Source: Pseudonocardia petroleophila (GTDB lineage Bacteria > Actinomycetota > Actinomycetes > Mycobacteriales > Pseudonocardiaceae). From it: a DNA stretch of 64,000 nucleotides. Shown piece after piece: positions 54,678 through 64,000 of this stretch. Every line of letters begins with the position of its first letter. The first letter of the stretch is position 1. The notes under the pieces are model-generated. The model saw only the letters and a program-made list of their open reading frames with translations, searched no databases and was not told where the DNA came from. The DNA lies in NCBI RefSeq assembly GCF_014235185.1, contig NZ_CP060131.1, forward strand, positions 2,735,501 to 2,799,500, written 5' to 3'. The position numbers and the translations under genes are program-made.

Positions 54678-57413
54678 GTGGAGCCGAGGTTCGTCGGGCG
54701 CGCGGCCGAGCTGGACGAGCTGGTCGCGGCGCTGGACGGCGCCCTCGACGGCCGTGCGGCCGCCGTCCTGCTGGTCGGCGAGCCGGGGATCGGCAAGTCG
54801 CGGCTGGCCGCGGAGCTCGGGCGGCTGGCGGGCGCGCGGGCGGTACCGGTGCTCTGGGGCGGGTGCACCGACGTCCCCGGCGCGCCCGCGTTCTGGCCGT
54901 GGCGCCGGGTGCTGCGGTCCTGGCCGGGGGACCTGCCCGCCGGTGTCGCGCCCGTCGCCGCCGGGGTGGCCGTCGACGGGGCGGGCGACCGCTTCGCCCT
55001 CGCCGACGCGGTGACCGGCTTCCTGCGCGACGCGGCGTCGGACACCGGGCTCGTGGTCGTCCTCGACGACCTGCAGTGGGCCGATCCCGCGTCGGTGGCC
55101 CTGCTGGCCCACGTGGTGCGCGAGGCCGCGGACGCGCGGCTGCTGGTCGTCGGCACGTGCCGGGCGGGCGGGGCCCCCGCCGGGCTGCCCGGGGCGCGGC
55201 TCGTCCTGCGCGGCCTCACCCCGGACGAGGTCGGCTGCGCGCTGCCCGGGGTGCCGGCCGGGCGGGCTGCGGCGATCGCCGACCGCGCGGGCGGCAACCC
55301 GTTCCTCGTCGGCGAGCTCGTGCGGGCCTGGCGCGCCGGCACCCCCGACGACGCGGTGCCGGCCGGTGTCCGCGACGTGGTGCGCGCCCGGCTCGACCGG
55401 CTGCCCCGCACCTGCCGCGACCTGCTCGCCCCGGCCGCCGTGCTGGGCCGCGAGATCGATCTCGACCTGCTCGGCGGCGTCGCGGGGCTGCCCCCCGACC
55501 GGGTCCTCGACGACCTCGCCCCGGCGGTGGCGGACGGCGTGCTGGAGCGCCCGCGGGGCCGGACGTCGCTGCGCTTCTCCCACGACCTCGTGCGCGAGGC
55601 GGTGCCGGCCGACGACGACGCGGGCCGCGTGCACGCCCGGGCCGCCGCGGTGCTCGCCCCGCTCGCCGAGGACCCGGACGTGCTCCCCGCGCTGGCCGCG
55701 CACGCGCTCGCCGCACTGCCGCACGGGGACCGGGCGGCCGCGGTCGGCTGGGCGAGGCGGGCAGGCGAGCAGGCGACCGCGCGGTGCGCGCACGAGGACG
55801 CGGCCCGGTTCTTCGGCGGCGCCGTCGACGCCGCGCGCGGGGTGCTCGACCCGGCCGGGCGGCTGGAGCTGCTGCTGGCGCAGGCGGAGGCACTGGCCCG
55901 CAGCCACGACGTGACCGCGGCGATGGCCGCGTGCCGGGCCGCGGTCGACCTCGCCCGGCACACCGGGGACGCCGCCGCGCTCGCCCGGGCGACGCTCGTG
56001 CTGCCCGGCGTGTCGCACGCCGCCTGGCTCGACGACGTCCGCGGCTGGTGCGCCGACGCGCTCGCCGGACTCCCCGACGTCGACGACCCGCTGCGCAGCC
56101 GGGTGCTCGCGCAGCTGGCGCACAGCGCCGTGCTCGTCGCCGACCTGCCCGTCATGGCCCGCGCGAGTGCCGCCGCGCTCGCCATGGCCGAGCGGCTCGA
56201 CGACCCGGCCGCCCTCGGCGACGCCCTGCGGTCCCGGCAGCTCGCCCGGGCGGGGGCGGACGGGTGCGCGGAACGGCTGGTGCTCGGCGGACGGCTGCTC
56301 GCCGTCGGGGAGCGCACCGGGGACCCCGCGGACACGATGTGGGGCCACCTGTGGCGGTTCGACGCCCTGCTCCAGCTCGGACGCGTCGCGGAGGCCGAGG
56401 TGGAGCTGGACCGCGTCGACCCGGTCGTCGCGCGGCTGCGCCGGCCGCTGGCCCGCCTGCACCTGCTGCGCGGCCGGTTCGCGGTGCTGTTCGGCCGGGG
56501 CCGCTTCGCCGAGGCGGCGCAGCTCAACGAGGAGGCGCTGGACCTGGCCCGGCGCGGCGGCGACGACGGCGCCGTCGGCACCGCCCACGGCATGCGGATC
56601 ATCCTGGCCTGCCACACCGGCGAGTCGCCGGGTGACCTCTCCTGGTTCCACGGCGCCCCCGAGCTGGCCTCGCCGTTCACCGCTCTCGCCCGGGTGGCCT
56701 ACGCGCGGCTGCTGCTCGGCGGCGGCGATCCCGACGGGGCGCGGTCCTGGTACGCGGGCCTGCCCGCCGTGGGGTCGCCGCGGATCCCCTCGTTCGTCGC
56801 GCTCCCGCTGGAGGCGTGGCGCGCGGAGCTCGCCACCGACCTGGGCGACGCCGAGACCGCGCAGGCCTGCCACCGGCTCCTGCTCCCGCACGCCGACCTG
56901 CACGTCGTGGGCGGCGCCGGCGCCATCTCGACCCACGGCTCGGTGCGCGGGGCGCTCGGGGTCGCCGCGCTCGGTGCGGGCCGCCCGGACACCGCGGTGC
57001 GCCACCTGGAGGCCGCCGCGGCCGCGAACGACGCCGCGGGCCTGGTGCCGTGGGCGGCGCAGGCCCGGCACCGGCTCGCCGAGGCGCTGCGGCAGCGGGG
57101 CCGCAGCGGGGACACCGACGCCGCGCTGGCGGCGGCCCGCGCGGCGGGGGAGGCGGCCGGGCGGCTCGGGATGGCCCCGCTGCGGGCCGCCGCGGCCGGG
57201 CTCGCCGCCGGGCTGCGCGACGGCGGGGTGCTGAGCCCGCGGGAGACCGAGATCGCACGGCTCGTCGGCCAGGGCCTGACCAACCGGCAGATCGCCGCCG
57301 CCGCGCACATCTCCGAGCGCACGGTGGAGACCCATGTGCAGCACGTGCTGGCCAAGCTGGGGTTCTCCGGGCGGAGCCAGATCGCCGCGTGGGTGGCGAG
57401 GCACGAGCAGTAG
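54678..57413 (+). CDS. Large ATP-binding LuxR (LAL-type) regulator
   Basis: A 911-residue regulator. An N-terminal AAA/NTPase has Walker [12 protein letters not shown] (about residue 34) and Walker [13 protein letters not shown]; the middle consists of TPR-like helices; the C-terminal LuxR HTH is [36 protein letters not shown]. The GTG at 54678 has GGGAGG 4 nt upstream. LAL proteins often sit in secondary-metabolism or catabolic loci; the adjacent amidohydrolase is a plausible target. Confidence 0.93.
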   Translation: MEPRFVGRAAELDELVAALDGALDGRAAAVLLVGEPGIGKSRLAAELGRLAGARAVPVLWGGCTDVPGAPAFWPWRRVLRSWPGDLPAGVAPVAAGVAVDGAGDRFALADAVTGFLRDAASDTGLVVVLDDLQWADPASVALLAHVVREAADARLLVVGTCRAGGAPAGLPGARLVLRGLTPDEVGCALPGVPAGRAAAIADRAGGNPFLVGELVRAWRAGTPDDAVPAGVRDVVRARLDRLPRTCRDLLAPAAVLGREIDLDLLGGVAGLPPDRVLDDLAPAVADGVLERPRGRTSLRFSHDLVREAVPADDDAGRVHARAAAVLAPLAEDPDVLPALAAHALAALPHGDRAAAVGWARRAGEQATARCAHEDAARFFGGAVDAARGVLDPAGRLELLLAQAEALARSHDVTAAMAACRAAVDLARHTGDAAALARATLVLPGVSHAAWLDDVRGWCADALAGLPDVDDPLRSRVLAQLAHSAVLVADLPVMARASAAALAMAERLDDPAALGDALRSRQLARAGADGCAERLVLGGRLLAVGERTGDPADTMWGHLWRFDALLQLGRVAEAEVELDRVDPVVARLRRPLARLHLLRGRFAVLFGRGRFAEAAQLNEEALDLARRGGDDGAVGTAHGMRIILACHTGESPGDLSWFHGAPELASPFTALARVAYARLLLGGGDPDGARSWYAGLPAVGSPRIPSFVALPLEAWRAELATDLGDAETAQACHRLLLPHADLHVVGGAGAISTHGSVRGALGVAALGAGRPDTAVRHLEAAAAANDAAGLVPWAAQARHRLAEALRQRGRSGDTDAALAAARAAGEAAGRLGMAPLRAAAAGLAAGLRDGGVLSPRETEIARLVGQGLTNRQIAAAAHISERTVETHVQHVLAKLGFSGRSQIAAWVARHEQ

Positions 57414-57424
57414 GGTGCCTCGCC

Positions 57425-58084
57425 GTGCGCCTCGTCATCGCTCGTTGCCAGGTCGACTACGTCGGCCGCCTGACCGCCCACCTGCCGATGGCGCCGCGGT
57501 TGCTGCTGGTCAAGGCCGACGGCTCGGTGAGCATCCACGCCGACGACCGCGCCTACAAGCCGCTGAACTGGATGAGCCCCCCGTGCTGGCTCTCCGAGGA
57601 GCCCGGCGTCTGGACCGTGCGCAACAAGGCCGACGAGTCGCTCGTCATCACCATCGAGGAGGTGCTGCACGACTCGAGCCACGAGCTCGGGGTCGATCCC
57701 GGTCTGGTCAAGGACGGCGTCGAGGCGCACCTGCAGGAGCTGCTCGCCGCCCACCCGACGGTGCTGGGCGAGGACTTCACGCTCGTCCGCCGCGAGTACA
57801 TGACGGCGATCGGCCCCGTCGACCTGCTCTGCCGCGACCCCGCCGGGCGCCACGTCGCGATCGAGGTGAAGCGCCGCGGTGAGATCGACGGCGTCGAGCA
57901 GCTCACCCGCTACCTCGAGCTCATGAACCGCGACCCGCTGCTCGCCCCCGTCACCGGCGTCTACGCGGCGCAGCAGATCAAGCCGCAGGCCCGCACGCTG
58001 GCCGAGGACCGCGGCATCCGCTGCGTGGTGGTCGACTACGACGCCCTGCGCGGCACGGAGTCGAAGGACCTGCGGCTGTTCTGA
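57425..58084 (+). CDS. nucS: Mismatch-specific endonuclease NucS (EndoMS)
   Basis: A 219-residue mismatch endonuclease that replaces MutS/MutL in actinobacteria by cutting both strands at mismatches. The N-terminal DNA-binding domain starts [13 protein letters not shown]. The RecB-like nuclease core has Asp133 in GPVDLLC and the E147-x-K149 of [11 protein letters not shown]. The C-terminal SKDLRLF fits the sliding-clamp-binding tail. The GTG is 8 nt after TAGGGT (57411-57416), which contains the stop of the LuxR gene; a leaderless transcript is likely. Confidence 0.95.
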   Translation: MRLVIARCQVDYVGRLTAHLPMAPRLLLVKADGSVSIHADDRAYKPLNWMSPPCWLSEEPGVWTVRNKADESLVITIEEVLHDSSHELGVDPGLVKDGVEAHLQELLAAHPTVLGEDFTLVRREYMTAIGPVDLLCRDPAGRHVAIEVKRRGEIDGVEQLTRYLELMNRDPLLAPVTGVYAAQQIKPQARTLAEDRGIRCVVVDYDALRGTESKDLRLF

Positions 58085-58087
58085 GCG

Positions 58088-58741
58088 CTAGTCGCGGCCC
58101 TGCCAGGTCGTGATGCACGCCCTGTTCCCCTGGGCGTCGGCCAGCACGACGAAGGCCGGGGCGGGGGAGTCGTCCACCAGCGTGCCGCCGGCGGCGAGCG
58201 CGGCGCCGATGCGCTGCTGCGCCACCTCCGGCGGCACCCGGACGTCGAGGTGCCAGCGCTGCGGCGCCTCGCCGCCCCCGGCCGACTCCTGGAACCAGAC
58301 CGTCGGGTGCGTGCCGGTGGGGTCGACGATCTCGTCCGGGCGGGCCCCGAGGTCGTAGCCCAGCACGGCGGCCCAGAACGGCCGGATGGCGTCCACGTCC
58401 GGGGTGTCGAGCGCGAGCTCCACCACGGCCAGCGCGTCGGTGACGGCCGTGGCGCCGAGGTCGGCGGCGATCGCCGAGATCGCCCGGGCGAGCCGGACGT
58501 CGCGCTGCGTCAGGCCGCCGACGTCGTGCGAGGACAGCCGGACGTCGACCCGGCCCCAGTGCAGCCCCAGGTCCGGGTGGTGGTCCGCCTCCTCCGCCGC
58601 GGCCCCGATCCGGTTCACCAGCTCCAGCGCGGAGGCGAAGTCGGCGGTCCGGAACCGGGCCCTGAGCTCGTCGAACATCGGGCGCCATTCCGGGAGCCCC
58701 TCGCCGTCGATGTCCCGGGCCGTGAGCAGAGCGTCGGTCAT
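58088..58741 (-). CDS. Pterin-4a-carbinolamine dehydratase-VOC fusion protein
   Basis: A 217-residue two-domain protein. The N-terminal ~100 residues are a PhhB/PCD-like domain with the family's EEADHHPDLGLHWGRVDVRLSSHDVGGLTQRD (HHP...H...D pattern). The C-terminal ~110 residues are a vicinal-oxygen-chelate (glyoxalase-like) domain: VVELALDTPDVDAIRPFWAAVLGYD and RWHLDVRVP. PCD recycles oxidised pterin cofactor in phenylalanine hydroxylase systems, but no hydroxylase is near. Convergent with nucS. Confidence 0.85.
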   Translation of the reverse strand: MTDALLTARDIDGEGLPEWRPMFDELRARFRTADFASALELVNRIGAAAEEADHHPDLGLHWGRVDVRLSSHDVGGLTQRDVRLARAISAIAADLGATAVTDALAVVELALDTPDVDAIRPFWAAVLGYDLGARPDEIVDPTGTHPTVWFQESAGGGEAPQRWHLDVRVPPEVAQQRIGAALAAGGTLVDDSPAPAFVVLADAQGNRACITTWQGRD

Positions 58742-58815
58742 GGCGCGGACGGTACCGGCCCCGGCGGGCCGGGGACGGCCTGCGCGGACCGCCGCGCACG
58801 TCCTACTCTGCGGTA

Positions 58816-60288
58816 ATGACCGTCACCGACGCGCCTGCGCAGGCCACCTTCACCTCCACCGACCCGCGCACGGGGGAGGTCGTGGGCACCCACCCCGTGC
58901 ACTCCGCGGCCGACGTCGACGCCGCCGTCGCCCGCGCGGCCGACGCCGCGACCTGGTGGGCCGGCCTGGGCTTCGACGGCCGCCGCACGCTCCTGCTGCA
59001 GTGGCGCCGCGGGCTGGTCCGCGGCCTCGACGCCCTCGCGCGCGTCGTCGCCGCCGAGACCGGCAAGCCGTTCGACGACGCCCGCCTGGAGCTGGTGCTC
59101 GCGATCGACCACCTCGACTGGGCCGCGAAGCACGCGGAGAAGACCCTCGGCCGCCGCAGCGTCTCCTCCGGCCTGCTGATGGCGAACCAGGCGGCGACGC
59201 TGGAGTACGCCCCGCTCGGCGTCGTCGGCGTGATCGGGCCGTGGAACTACCCGGTCTTCACCCCGATGGGCTCGATCGCCTACGCACTGGCCGCCGGCAA
59301 CGCGGTCGTGTTCAAGCCCAGCGAGCTGACGCCCGGCGTCGGCGTGGCGCTGGCCGACTCGCTCGCCGAGATCGTCGGCGGGCGGCCGCTGTTCCAGGTC
59401 GTCACCGGGTTCGGCGACACCGGCGCGGCGCTGTGCCGCTCGGGCGTCGACAAGATCGCGTTCACCGGATCGACAGCCACTGCGAAGCGGGTCATGGCGG
59501 CGTGCAGCGAGACGCTGACCCCGGTGCTCATGGAGTGCGGCGGCAAGGACGCCCTGATCGTCGACGCGGACGCCGACCTGGAGGCCGCCGCCGACGCCGC
59601 GGTGTGGGGCGGGATGTCCAACGCCGGGCAGACCTGCGTCGGGGTCGAGCGGGTGTACGTCGTCGACACCGTCGCGCAGGAGTTCACCGACGAGGTCGTG
59701 GCGAAGGTCCGCGCACTGCAGCCGGGCCGCGAGTTCGGGCCGATGACCATGGAGTCGCAGAGCGCGGTGGTGAAGGGCCAGATCGACGACGCCCTCGCCA
59801 GGGGTGCGACCGCGCTCGTCGGCGGGGCGGGCAGTGCCGACGCGCGGCTCGTCGAGCCCGTCGTGCTCACCGACGTGCCCGAGGACTCCACGGCCGTCAC
59901 CGAGGAGACGTTCGGGCCGCTGCTCGTCGTCAACCGCGTGCCGGACGTCGACGAGGCCGTGCGCCGCGCCAACGCGACCGGCTACGGCCTGGGCGCCACC
60001 GTGTTCTCGAAGGCCCGCGGCGCGGAGATCGCGGCGCGGCTGCGCTGCGGGATGGTGTCGGTCAACAGCGTGATCTCCTTCGCGGGCATCCCCGCCCTGC
60101 CCTTCGGGGGAGTCGGCGACTCCGGGTTCGGGCGCATCCACGGCGAGGACGGGCTGCGCGAGTTCACCCGGGCGCAGGCCGTCGCGCGGCAGCGGTTCGC
60201 CCTGCCCATCGCCGTCACCAGCTTCCGGCGGACCGCGGCCGGGATGGGGGCGCTGGTCGGGCTGGTCCGGGTGCTGCGGGGGAGGTAG
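58816..60288 (+). CDS. Aldehyde dehydrogenase
   Basis: NAD(P)-dependent aldehyde dehydrogenase (490 residues) of the succinate-semialdehyde/benzaldehyde-like group. Catalytic Cys in NAGQTCVGVERV, general-base Glu in LMECGGKDAL, cofactor region GPWNYPVFTPM and FTGSTATAKRV. The C-terminal hydrophobic helix (GMGALVGLVRVLRG) is unusual and could associate with membranes. ATG 6 nt after TACTCT (58804-58809): leaderless promoter likely. Confidence 0.93.
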   Translation: MTVTDAPAQATFTSTDPRTGEVVGTHPVHSAADVDAAVARAADAATWWAGLGFDGRRTLLLQWRRGLVRGLDALARVVAAETGKPFDDARLELVLAIDHLDWAAKHAEKTLGRRSVSSGLLMANQAATLEYAPLGVVGVIGPWNYPVFTPMGSIAYALAAGNAVVFKPSELTPGVGVALADSLAEIVGGRPLFQVVTGFGDTGAALCRSGVDKIAFTGSTATAKRVMAACSETLTPVLMECGGKDALIVDADADLEAAADAAVWGGMSNAGQTCVGVERVYVVDTVAQEFTDEVVAKVRALQPGREFGPMTMESQSAVVKGQIDDALARGATALVGGAGSADARLVEPVVLTDVPEDSTAVTEETFGPLLVVNRVPDVDEAVRRANATGYGLGATVFSKARGAEIAARLRCGMVSVNSVISFAGIPALPFGGVGDSGFGRIHGEDGLREFTRAQAVARQRFALPIAVTSFRRTAAGMGALVGLVRVLRGR

Positions 60289-60358
60289 CTCACACGGACG
60301 GGCGTCCAGGGGATGGGAGACTGCACGTCAGTCATCCCCAACGGCGGAGGTAGGCAGC

Positions 60359-62143
60359 GTGGCACGCGAGTTCCGGACGGTCGGAGTGGTCGGCCTGGGC
60401 ACCATGGGTGCGGGCATCGTCGAGGTCTTCGCCCGCAAGGGGCTGCAGGTGATCGCCGTCGAGACCGACGCCGAGGCCGTGGAGCGCGGGCGCACCCACC
60501 TGCAGACCTCGACCTCCCGGGCCGTCGGCCGCGGCAAGCTGACGCAGGAGGACGCCGACGCGCTGCTGGGCCGCATCACCACCAGCACCTCGCTCGCCGA
60601 CCTCGCCGACGCCGACCTCGTCATCGAGGCGGTGCCGGAGAGCCTCGACCTCAAGGCGAAGGTGTTCGCCGAGCTCGACAAGGTGTGCCGCCCCGAGGTC
60701 GTCCTCGCCTCCAACACCTCGTCGCTGTCGGTCACCGAGCTCGCGGTGCGCACCGGGCGCCCCGGCAAGGTCATCGGCCTGCACTTCTTCAACCCGGCGC
60801 CGGTGCAGAAGCTCGTCGAGATCGTGCGCACGGTCGTCACGGAGCAGGACGTCGCCGACGACGTCGCGGCGTTCGCGGCCACGCTGGACAAGGTGCCGGT
60901 CGTCATCGGCGACCGCGCCGGCTTCATCGCCAACGCGCTGCTGTTCGGCTACCTCAACCACGCCGCGAAGATGTACGAGCAGCGCTACGCCAGTCGCGAG
61001 GACCTCGACGCCGCCATGCGGTACGGCTGCGGCTACCCGATGGGCCCGCTCGCGCTGCTCGACCTGATCGGGCTCGACACGAGCTACGAGATCCTCGACA
61101 CGATGTACAAGCAGTCGCGCAACCAGACCCACGCCCCCGCGCCCGTGCTCAAGCAGATGATCACCGCGGGGCTGCTCGGCCGGAAGAGCGGGCGCGGCTT
61201 CTACACCTACGCGAAGCCGCACAGCTCCGAGGTCGTCGCCGACGCGCTGACGCCGTCCGGCACCGTGCCCGACGACGTCACGGTCCGCGACATCTCGCGG
61301 GTCGGCGTCGTCGGCACCGGGACGATGGCGTCGGGCATCGTGCAGGTGCTCGCCACCGCGGGGCTCGACGTGGTCGTCCGCGGGCGCAGCGACTCCAAGG
61401 TGAGCGCGTCGATCGCGGGGATCAAGAAGTCGCTGGAGAAGGCCGTCGTCCGCGGGAAGGTCACCGAGGAGGACAAGGACGCCACCCTCGCGCGGATCAC
61501 CGGCACCACCCGGCTCGAGGACTTCGCCGACGTCGACCTCGTCGTCGAGGCCATCGCCGAGGAGCTCGACGTCAAGCGGGCGGTGTTCGCCGCCCTCGAC
61601 GAGATCTGCAAGCCCGGCGCGATCCTCGCGACCACCACGTCGTCGTTGCCGGTCGTGGAGTGCGCGGCGGCCACCACCCGGCCGCAGGACGTCATCGGGA
61701 TGCACTTCTTCAACCCGGCCCCGGCGATGAAGCTGGTGGAGGTCGTGTCCACGATCACCACCGCGCCCGACGTCGCCGCCTCGGTCCTCGCGCTGTGCGA
61801 GCGGATCAAGAAGGTGCCGGTGAGCTGCGGCGACCGCGCCGGGTTCATCGTCAACGCGCTGCTGTTCCCGTACCTCAACGACGCCGTGAAGATGCTCGAG
61901 GCGCACTACGCCACGGCCGACGACATCGACGCGGCCATGAAGACCGGCTGCGCGCTGCCGATGGGGCCCTTCGAGCTGCTCGACGTGGTCGGCCTCGACG
62001 TGTCGCTGGCCATTGAGCGCTCGCTCTACCTGGAGTTCCGCGAGTCCGGGTTCGCCCCCGCCCCGCTGCTGGAGCACCTCGTCACGGCCGGGCGCCTCGG
62101 GCGCAAGACCGGGCACGGGTTCCGCGACTACGCGGCGCGCTGA
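60359..62143 (+). CDS. Tandem-duplicated 3-hydroxyacyl-CoA dehydrogenase
   Basis: A 594-residue protein made of two complete 3-hydroxyacyl-CoA dehydrogenase units. Each has a Rossmann domain (GVVGLGTMGAGIV and GVVGTGTMASGIV), catalytic-His motif GLHFFNPAP and GMHFFNPAP, and a helical C-terminal domain ending near GRKSGRGFYTY and GRKTGHGFRDY. Similar two-unit proteins are known in actinobacteria. Likely step: oxidation of 3-hydroxyacyl-CoA (for example 3-hydroxybutyryl-CoA). GTG with GGAGGT 7 nt upstream. Confidence 0.93.
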   Translation: MAREFRTVGVVGLGTMGAGIVEVFARKGLQVIAVETDAEAVERGRTHLQTSTSRAVGRGKLTQEDADALLGRITTSTSLADLADADLVIEAVPESLDLKAKVFAELDKVCRPEVVLASNTSSLSVTELAVRTGRPGKVIGLHFFNPAPVQKLVEIVRTVVTEQDVADDVAAFAATLDKVPVVIGDRAGFIANALLFGYLNHAAKMYEQRYASREDLDAAMRYGCGYPMGPLALLDLIGLDTSYEILDTMYKQSRNQTHAPAPVLKQMITAGLLGRKSGRGFYTYAKPHSSEVVADALTPSGTVPDDVTVRDISRVGVVGTGTMASGIVQVLATAGLDVVVRGRSDSKVSASIAGIKKSLEKAVVRGKVTEEDKDATLARITGTTRLEDFADVDLVVEAIAEELDVKRAVFAALDEICKPGAILATTTSSLPVVECAAATTRPQDVIGMHFFNPAPAMKLVEVVSTITTAPDVAASVLALCERIKKVPVSCGDRAGFIVNALLFPYLNDAVKMLEAHYATADDIDAAMKTGCALPMGPFELLDVVGLDVSLAIERSLYLEFRESGFAPAPLLEHLVTAGRLGRKTGHGFRDYAAR

Positions 62144-62150
62144 TCCTCCG

Positions 62151-62429
62151 ATGGCCCGAGCACGCCGACCGCGGCAGCCCCACGTGCCGCTGCGGTCGGC
62201 GTCCTACACCCGGACCGAGGGCGACTGGATCGTGCGCAGCGTCCCCGGGTCCACGGCCTCGGACCGGTCCTACCGCTGCCCGGGCTGCGACCAGCTGATC
62301 CCCGGTACCGCCCCCCACGTCGTCGCCTGGCCGGCGGGGGAGCACGGCTCGGTGGACGACCGCCGGCACTGGCACGCCACCTGCTGGGCGGCGCGCGACC
62401 GGCGCGGACCGGGGCGGCGCCGGTACTGA
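62151..62429 (+). CDS. Small zinc-binding protein (actinobacterial 'ATP/GTP-binding')
   Basis: A 92-residue basic protein. A Cys/His cluster, CPGCDQL (about residues 43-46) and RHWHATC (about residues 73-79), is a probable zinc site. Homologues are commonly labelled ATP/GTP-binding protein, a name with little support; no P-loop is present. It begins 7 bp after the dehydrogenase stop, and the last residues are Arg/Gly-rich. Confidence 0.75.
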   Translation: MARARRPRQPHVPLRSASYTRTEGDWIVRSVPGSTASDRSYRCPGCDQLIPGTAPHVVAWPAGEHGSVDDRRHWHATCWAARDRRGPGRRRY

Positions 62430-62556
62430 CGGCGTCCGCACCGACGCGCCGCGGGTCGGCGAGCCGCCGGGCGTGGGGACGGCCGACCGCACGGCGGTCG
62501 CCGGGCGTCGGCGGTGCTCACCGGGCCGGGGCGCCCGGGGTGAGGGAGTTCGGGCG

Positions 62557-64000
62557 TCAGCGGCGGCCGGAGGTGGCGCGGGGCCGGGGCGGCCGGTTGC
62601 GCTGGCGGGGGGTGGGGCTGGGCGCACCACCGGGCTGACCGTTGCCCGGCGTCGCCGCCTGCGGGTTCGGTGCCGTCGGCTCCGGGGCGTCCGCGGCGGG
62701 TGCCTCGCCGTTCACGGGCTCCAGGTCGGTGAGGGTGTCGGCGTGGATCTGCACCGTGGGCTGGTCTAGGGCGGCCGGAGCTGCGGTCGGCTGGGCTGCG
62801 GTCGGCTGGGCTGCGGTCGGCTGGGCCGGGGCGGGCGGGGTCGGGACGGCCGCGGCCCGGGCCGGAGAGGCCTGGGCGGGGGAGTCCTCCTGCGCCGCTG
62901 CGGCCGGGATAGCCGGGTCGGGCGCTGCGGCGGGGGCGGGCGGGGCCGGGACCGGGGCGGCGGGGGCCGGCGCGGCCGGCGCCGGGGTGCGGCCGTTGGT
63001 GTGCGGCCCGGCCTCGCCGTCGAGCGGGGCGAGGGACACGAGGACGCGGCCCAGGACCGCCTGGGCGCCGGTGAGCTGCTCGGTGATGCGGCTGCGCAGG
63101 CCCGCGAGCTCGGCGACCCGACGCTCGGCGTCGGCGACGAGCCGGCGGGCGTGCTCCTCGGCCTGCTGCGCCTCCGTGCGCATGCGCTCGGCGTGGGCCT
63201 CGCGCATGCCGTCGATCTCCTGGCGGAGAGCGGCGCGCTCGGCGTGCAGCGCGGCCAGCGCCTCGGCGCGGCGCTGGTCCATCGCGATGGTGAAGTCCTC
63301 CTCGATCTCCTGGCGCCGCGCCTCGGCCTCGGCCCAGAGCCGGGTGCGCTCCTCGTCGGACCGCCGCGTCAGCTCGCCGACCTCGCCCTCGACGCCGGCC
63401 CGCTGCGCGTCGAGCGCCTGCTCGACGGCGCTGCGCTCCTCGGCCAGCCGGGCCTCGGTGGTCGCGCGGAGCTCGGCGATCTCCCGCTCCATCGTCGCGC
63501 GGTCGGCGGCGATCTTCCGCTCCATCGCGACCCGGTCGGTGACGAGCTGCGCGCGCTCGCGGGCGGTGCGCTCGGCGAGCTCGGTGGCCTCGACCTGTGC
63601 CGGGCCGAGGAAGGACGCGGCCTCCTCGCGGGCGGCGGCGAGCGTCCGCTCCGCCTCCTGCTGGGCCTCCTGACGGCGCTGCGCGGCCTCGGTCTCGGCG
63701 CGGCCGAGCATGTCGGAGACCTCGTCCTCGGCCAGCCGCAGCATCGAGCGCATGCGCTCGCTCATGCCCTGCACGCTCTGCGGGGGGCCGGCGAGCGTGC
63801 GGACCTGCGCCCGCAGCTTCTCCGCCCGCGCCCGGGCGTCCTCGAGCTCGCGTCCGAGCTGGGCCGCCTGGTCGACGGCGGCGGTGCGGTCGGCGGCCAG
63901 GATGCTGATCTCCGCGTCGATCCGGCGGAGATGGGTGTCGACCTGGCCCTGGTCGTAACCCCGGCGCACGACGTCGAATCCGGCGTCGGGCAAGGGCTCA
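62557..64000 (-). CDS. DivIVA/Wag31-like coiled-coil protein, 5' end outside window
   Basis: About 480 residues are visible. The N-terminal FDVVRRGYDQGQVDTHLRRID matches the DivIVA lipid-binding start motif (GYD..QVD..L). Residues ~30-310 are a continuous charged coiled coil (EAAQRRQEAQQEAERTLAAA and similar). The C-terminal ~150 residues are a Pro/Ala/Gln-rich disordered tail with TAAQP repeats. A TTG at 63993 is the first possible start, but the frame stays open to the edge, so the N-terminus is probably outside. Likely a polar-growth or cell-envelope scaffold, by family analogy. Confidence 0.8.
   Translation of the reverse strand, partial: EPLPDAGFDVVRRGYDQGQVDTHLRRIDAEISILAADRTAAVDQAAQLGRELEDARARAEKLRAQVRTLAGPPQSVQGMSERMRSMLRLAEDEVSDMLGRAETEAAQRRQEAQQEAERTLAAAREEAASFLGPAQVEATELAERTARERAQLVTDRVAMERKIAADRATMEREIAELRATTEARLAEERSAVEQALDAQRAGVEGEVGELTRRSDEERTRLWAEAEARRQEIEEDFTIAMDQRRAEALAALHAERAALRQEIDGMREAHAERMRTEAQQAEEHARRLVADAERRVAELAGLRSRITEQLTGAQAVLGRVLVSLAPLDGEAGPHTNGRTPAPAAPAPAAPVPAPPAPAAAPDPAIPAAAAQEDSPAQASPARAAAVPTPPAPAQPTAAQPTAAQPTAAPAALDQPTVQIHADTLTDLEPVNGEAPAADAPEPTAPNPQAATPGNGQPGGAPSPTPRQRNRPPRPRATSGRR
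62781..62825 (-). repeat. 15-bp tandem repeat in the DivIVA-like gene
   Basis: Three perfect copies of CTGCGGTCGGCTGGG in the gene's Pro/Ala-rich tail, encoding PTAAQ-type pentapeptides. Confidence 0.85.

Overview
The window is very GC-rich chromosomal DNA from an actinobacterium, most likely a member of the Pseudonocardiaceae; Pseudonocardia is a guess from gene order and protein style. The supports are GTG/TTG starts, a Rho with a long Arg/Gly/Asn-rich insert, NucS instead of MutS/MutL, MurA with Asp in place of the catalytic Cys, a mycobacteria-like order (rho, rpmE, prfA, prmC, sua5, wecA, atp operon, DUF2550, cob(I)alamin adenosyltransferase, murA, nucS) and many -10 boxes placed 6-8 nt before a start codon (leaderless mRNAs). 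No prophage, IS element or CRISPR array is visible.

Layout. 1-5.3 kb: edge of a possible FkbM methyltransferase, DUF2231 membrane protein, msrA, a LuxR-type regulator divergent from an MHS-family transporter, tRNA-Arg(CCG), and a translationally coupled DUF3105/DUF305 pair. 5.4-11.9 kb: argS-lysA-hom-thrC-thrB, the aspartate-family pathway. 11.9-17.6 kb: rho with a hairpin-rich leader, rpmE, prfA, prmC, sua5. 17.5-20.6 kb: a TetR regulator divergent from an epimerase-like gene with a clear two-site operator, then glyA. 20.6-30.1 kb: wecA and the complete F1Fo ATP synthase operon atpIBEFHAGDC plus DUF2550. 30-35.3 kb: PduO-type adenosyltransferase, murA, DUF1206, and a B12-dependent MeaA-type mutase that would use the adenosyltransferase's product.

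The accessory part begins at 35.3 kb. A DUF559 (Vsr/endonuclease-fold) gene is flanked by two inverted 54-bp palindromic repeats. Then come a voltage-sensor-like protein, a Cys-rich membrane-anchored protein, a 456-residue protein with seventeen exact-length 14-residue repeats, an orphan EhuB-like lipoprotein and a NarL-type two-component system, divergent from an ABC-2 exporter/YqeB/DUF418 operon. From 46.7 to 64 kb: an ECHDC3-like crotonase, a TPR membrane protein, FHA protein, acyl-CoA dehydrogenase with its TetR regulator, Nudix hydrolase, WYL regulator, amidohydrolase, a large LAL-type LuxR regulator, nucS, a pterin dehydratase-VOC fusion, aldehyde dehydrogenase, a tandem-duplicated 3-hydroxyacyl-CoA dehydrogenase, a small zinc-binding protein and a DivIVA-like coiled-coil protein running off the window.

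The most unusual items are the DUF559 cassette with its inverted repeats, the 14-residue repeat protein beside the two-component/lipoprotein genes, and a linker in Rho that reads out of register between three C6 runs. All family assignments come from reading the translated sequence; no database search was possible.
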